This document shows, one piece after another, positions 62,121 through 64,000 of a stretch of 64,000 nucleotides of DNA. A model generated the notes under the pieces. The model saw only the letters and a list, made by a program, of their open reading frames with translations, did no database searches and had not been told where the DNA came from. Made by a program: the position numbers and the translations under genes. The DNA comes from Limnobacter parvus (GTDB lineage: Bacteria > Pseudomonadota > Gammaproteobacteria > Burkholderiales > Burkholderiaceae_B): positions 124,001-188,000 of the forward strand of contig NZ_JANKHG010000016.1 of NCBI RefSeq assembly GCF_024623725.1. The letters are read 5' to 3'. How positions within the stretch are numbered: position 1 is the first letter of the stretch; the number at the start of each line of letters is the position of its first letter.

Positions 62121-63047
62121 ATGGATCGGCCCAGTGTTTACGTAAGTTCGAGTCCCATCGCTTCAAGCCCGGAAAACATCGATTCGCCAGCACTATTAAA
62201 CCGGAGTTCGATTGCTGATGTTGCGGGAAACTTATCTAGAGCATTTCTGCGCGTTTGCAAGCAATCTCATCAAGCAGGTTTTTCTCTAGAATCAGCTCCA
62301 GTTGAACGACCTAAAGCGCAGCCTAAGCAAGGTTTGCTTGCGGCGGCGCTGGAAATTCTGAGCACCAGTGACTTCCCAGAAGCGTTTAGCGCAATGGCGC
62401 TTGCCACATCTCGAAATTCGGATATTGCGCCGCGAATTTGGCTGAGTCAGTTTTACAAGGCTCGTAATGTACGTGAATTGCCTGAATTATCTGGGTTGAA
62501 GCTGAGCCTTTCAAATGAGTTGAAATTAACGAAAGCTCTGGCTGGGCTGGCTGAGCAATTCACTGATCCACTTCTAAATCGAAAAAAGCTCAGCGACACT
62601 GAAAAAACCAATTTAAATCGAAGCTTGAGTAAGCTCACCGGTTTGGCCATGTTGCTATTGAAACCGCTGGTTCAAAGTGGTGACTTGCACAAACTGGATG
62701 CTTTCACTTTAAATAGTATGCAGGGTTTGCTCAACAAAGTGTCCAACCTCGAAAGCGAAAAATTCAGAAACGCGTTGACCCACGCTATTAGTAAACAATC
62801 GACGATCAGCGCAGTGCGCCTTGATTCATCGGCTTACAGTGGCTTGTCCGAGGTTTGGCGCAACGACTTGGATGTTTCACTTGCCGCGATCAATCAGAAT
62901 GCAAATTTACTCGAATATGCCAGCGATGACCTAAAAAATGATCGGGTGTTGGTGTTTGCTGCAGCGAAGAAAAACAGCAGCGCACTCCGGTATGCAAGCC
63001 CGCGCCTTCGAGCGGAATTTGAGCTCACGTACCCACCCACTGAATAA
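62121..63047 (+). CDS. Unknown protein with C-terminal DUF4116-like repeats
   Basis: The 308 residues begin with a Ser-rich stretch (MDRPSVYVSSSPIASSPENI) of the kind seen in type III secretion signals, without a Sec signal. Residues 60-240 are helical. The last 60 residues contain paired short repeats, VSLAAINQNANLLEYASDDL, then RVLVFAAAKKNSSALRYASP, matching the DUF4116 repeat (hydrophobic-AA-xx-N-xx-aL-xYAS). DUF4116 is found in many host-associated and protist-associated bacteria. The gene is alone between ugpQ and alaS. The composition is more A/T-rich than both. Confidence 0.65.
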   Translation: MDRPSVYVSSSPIASSPENIDSPALLNRSSIADVAGNLSRAFLRVCKQSHQAGFSLESAPVERPKAQPKQGLLAAALEILSTSDFPEAFSAMALATSRNSDIAPRIWLSQFYKARNVRELPELSGLKLSLSNELKLTKALAGLAEQFTDPLLNRKKLSDTEKTNLNRSLSKLTGLAMLLLKPLVQSGDLHKLDAFTLNSMQGLLNKVSNLESEKFRNALTHAISKQSTISAVRLDSSAYSGLSEVWRNDLDVSLAAINQNANLLEYASDDLKNDRVLVFAAAKKNSSALRYASPRLRAEFELTYPPTE

Positions 63048-63133
63048 GGCGTTCAGTGAGCAGCACGATATCGCCTATATGGCATTGCAAACGCGCATTC
63101 TGTGGCCGTTTAAACCAGCACAAAGCCTTATAA

Positions 63134-64000
<867 letters not shown>

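Overview
The window reads as chromosomal DNA of a free-living betaproteobacterium. Order Burkholderiales, probably close to Limnobacter, is an inference from gene content: a double-length UvrA, the rpsU-yqeY-dnaG-rpoD operon, a NasS/NasT nitrate circuit and a desaturase with its own reductase. Base composition looks mid-range. No prophage, insertion sequence, CRISPR array or integrase other than XerD was seen.

Layout: the 3' part of a tandem uvrA (3-5315); two paralogous MORN-like/J-domain genes (5386-8610); a two-gene unit ending in a 1406-residue protein (8750-13410); plsY and xerD on the minus strand; pdxH-nasT-nasS; an unknown lectin/glucanase-like gene (17390); glcDEF on the minus strand; a RING-finger/J-domain pair (22764-23880, minus); a 640-bp gap with two long palindromic repeats; tsaD; nirBD-nasA behind a complete NtrC/sigma-54/leader-terminator control region; two unknown minus-strand genes (31610-34094); ybiB and a flavoprotein; rpsU-yqeY-dnaG-rpoD and tRNA-Ile(CAU); a DedA-like protein, BLUF photoreceptor and FlgM; a ferredoxin reductase/fatty acid desaturase pair behind TetR-type dyads; an outer-membrane protein; a binding protein with a hybrid histidine kinase; an MCP; TauE, a cupredoxin-like protein and an M19-like lipoprotein; an HD-GYP protein; a third palindromic repeat; a group of metabolic genes; ugpQ; a DUF4116-type gene; and the start of alaS, which runs off the window.

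The most interesting pattern is a set of ten eukaryotic-like or unknown genes sitting in six islets between ordinary housekeeping genes. They encode a canonical C3HC4 RING finger, three J-domain-like C-termini with HPD motifs, MORN-like repeats, a DUF4116-like domain, a possible papain/OTU-type cysteine-peptidase end and a ConA-like fold. Six of their seven presumed transcription units are preceded, 25 to 55 bp before the start codon, by the pattern (G/T)GAAC(C/T)-N15-NNACNNA; the seventh has a weaker version. The best copies match the HrpL box (GGAACC-N15/16-CCACNNA) that drives type III secretion genes in other bacteria. I infer a dispersed effector-like regulon under an ECF/HrpL-type sigma factor. 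No secretion apparatus and no such sigma gene lies in the window, so this remains a hypothesis.

Other control logic is clearer. NasS and NasT are expected to relieve a leader terminator in front of nirB, while NtrC and sigma-54 start its transcription. The desaturase operon carries two 18-bp dyads at its predicted promoter and leader.
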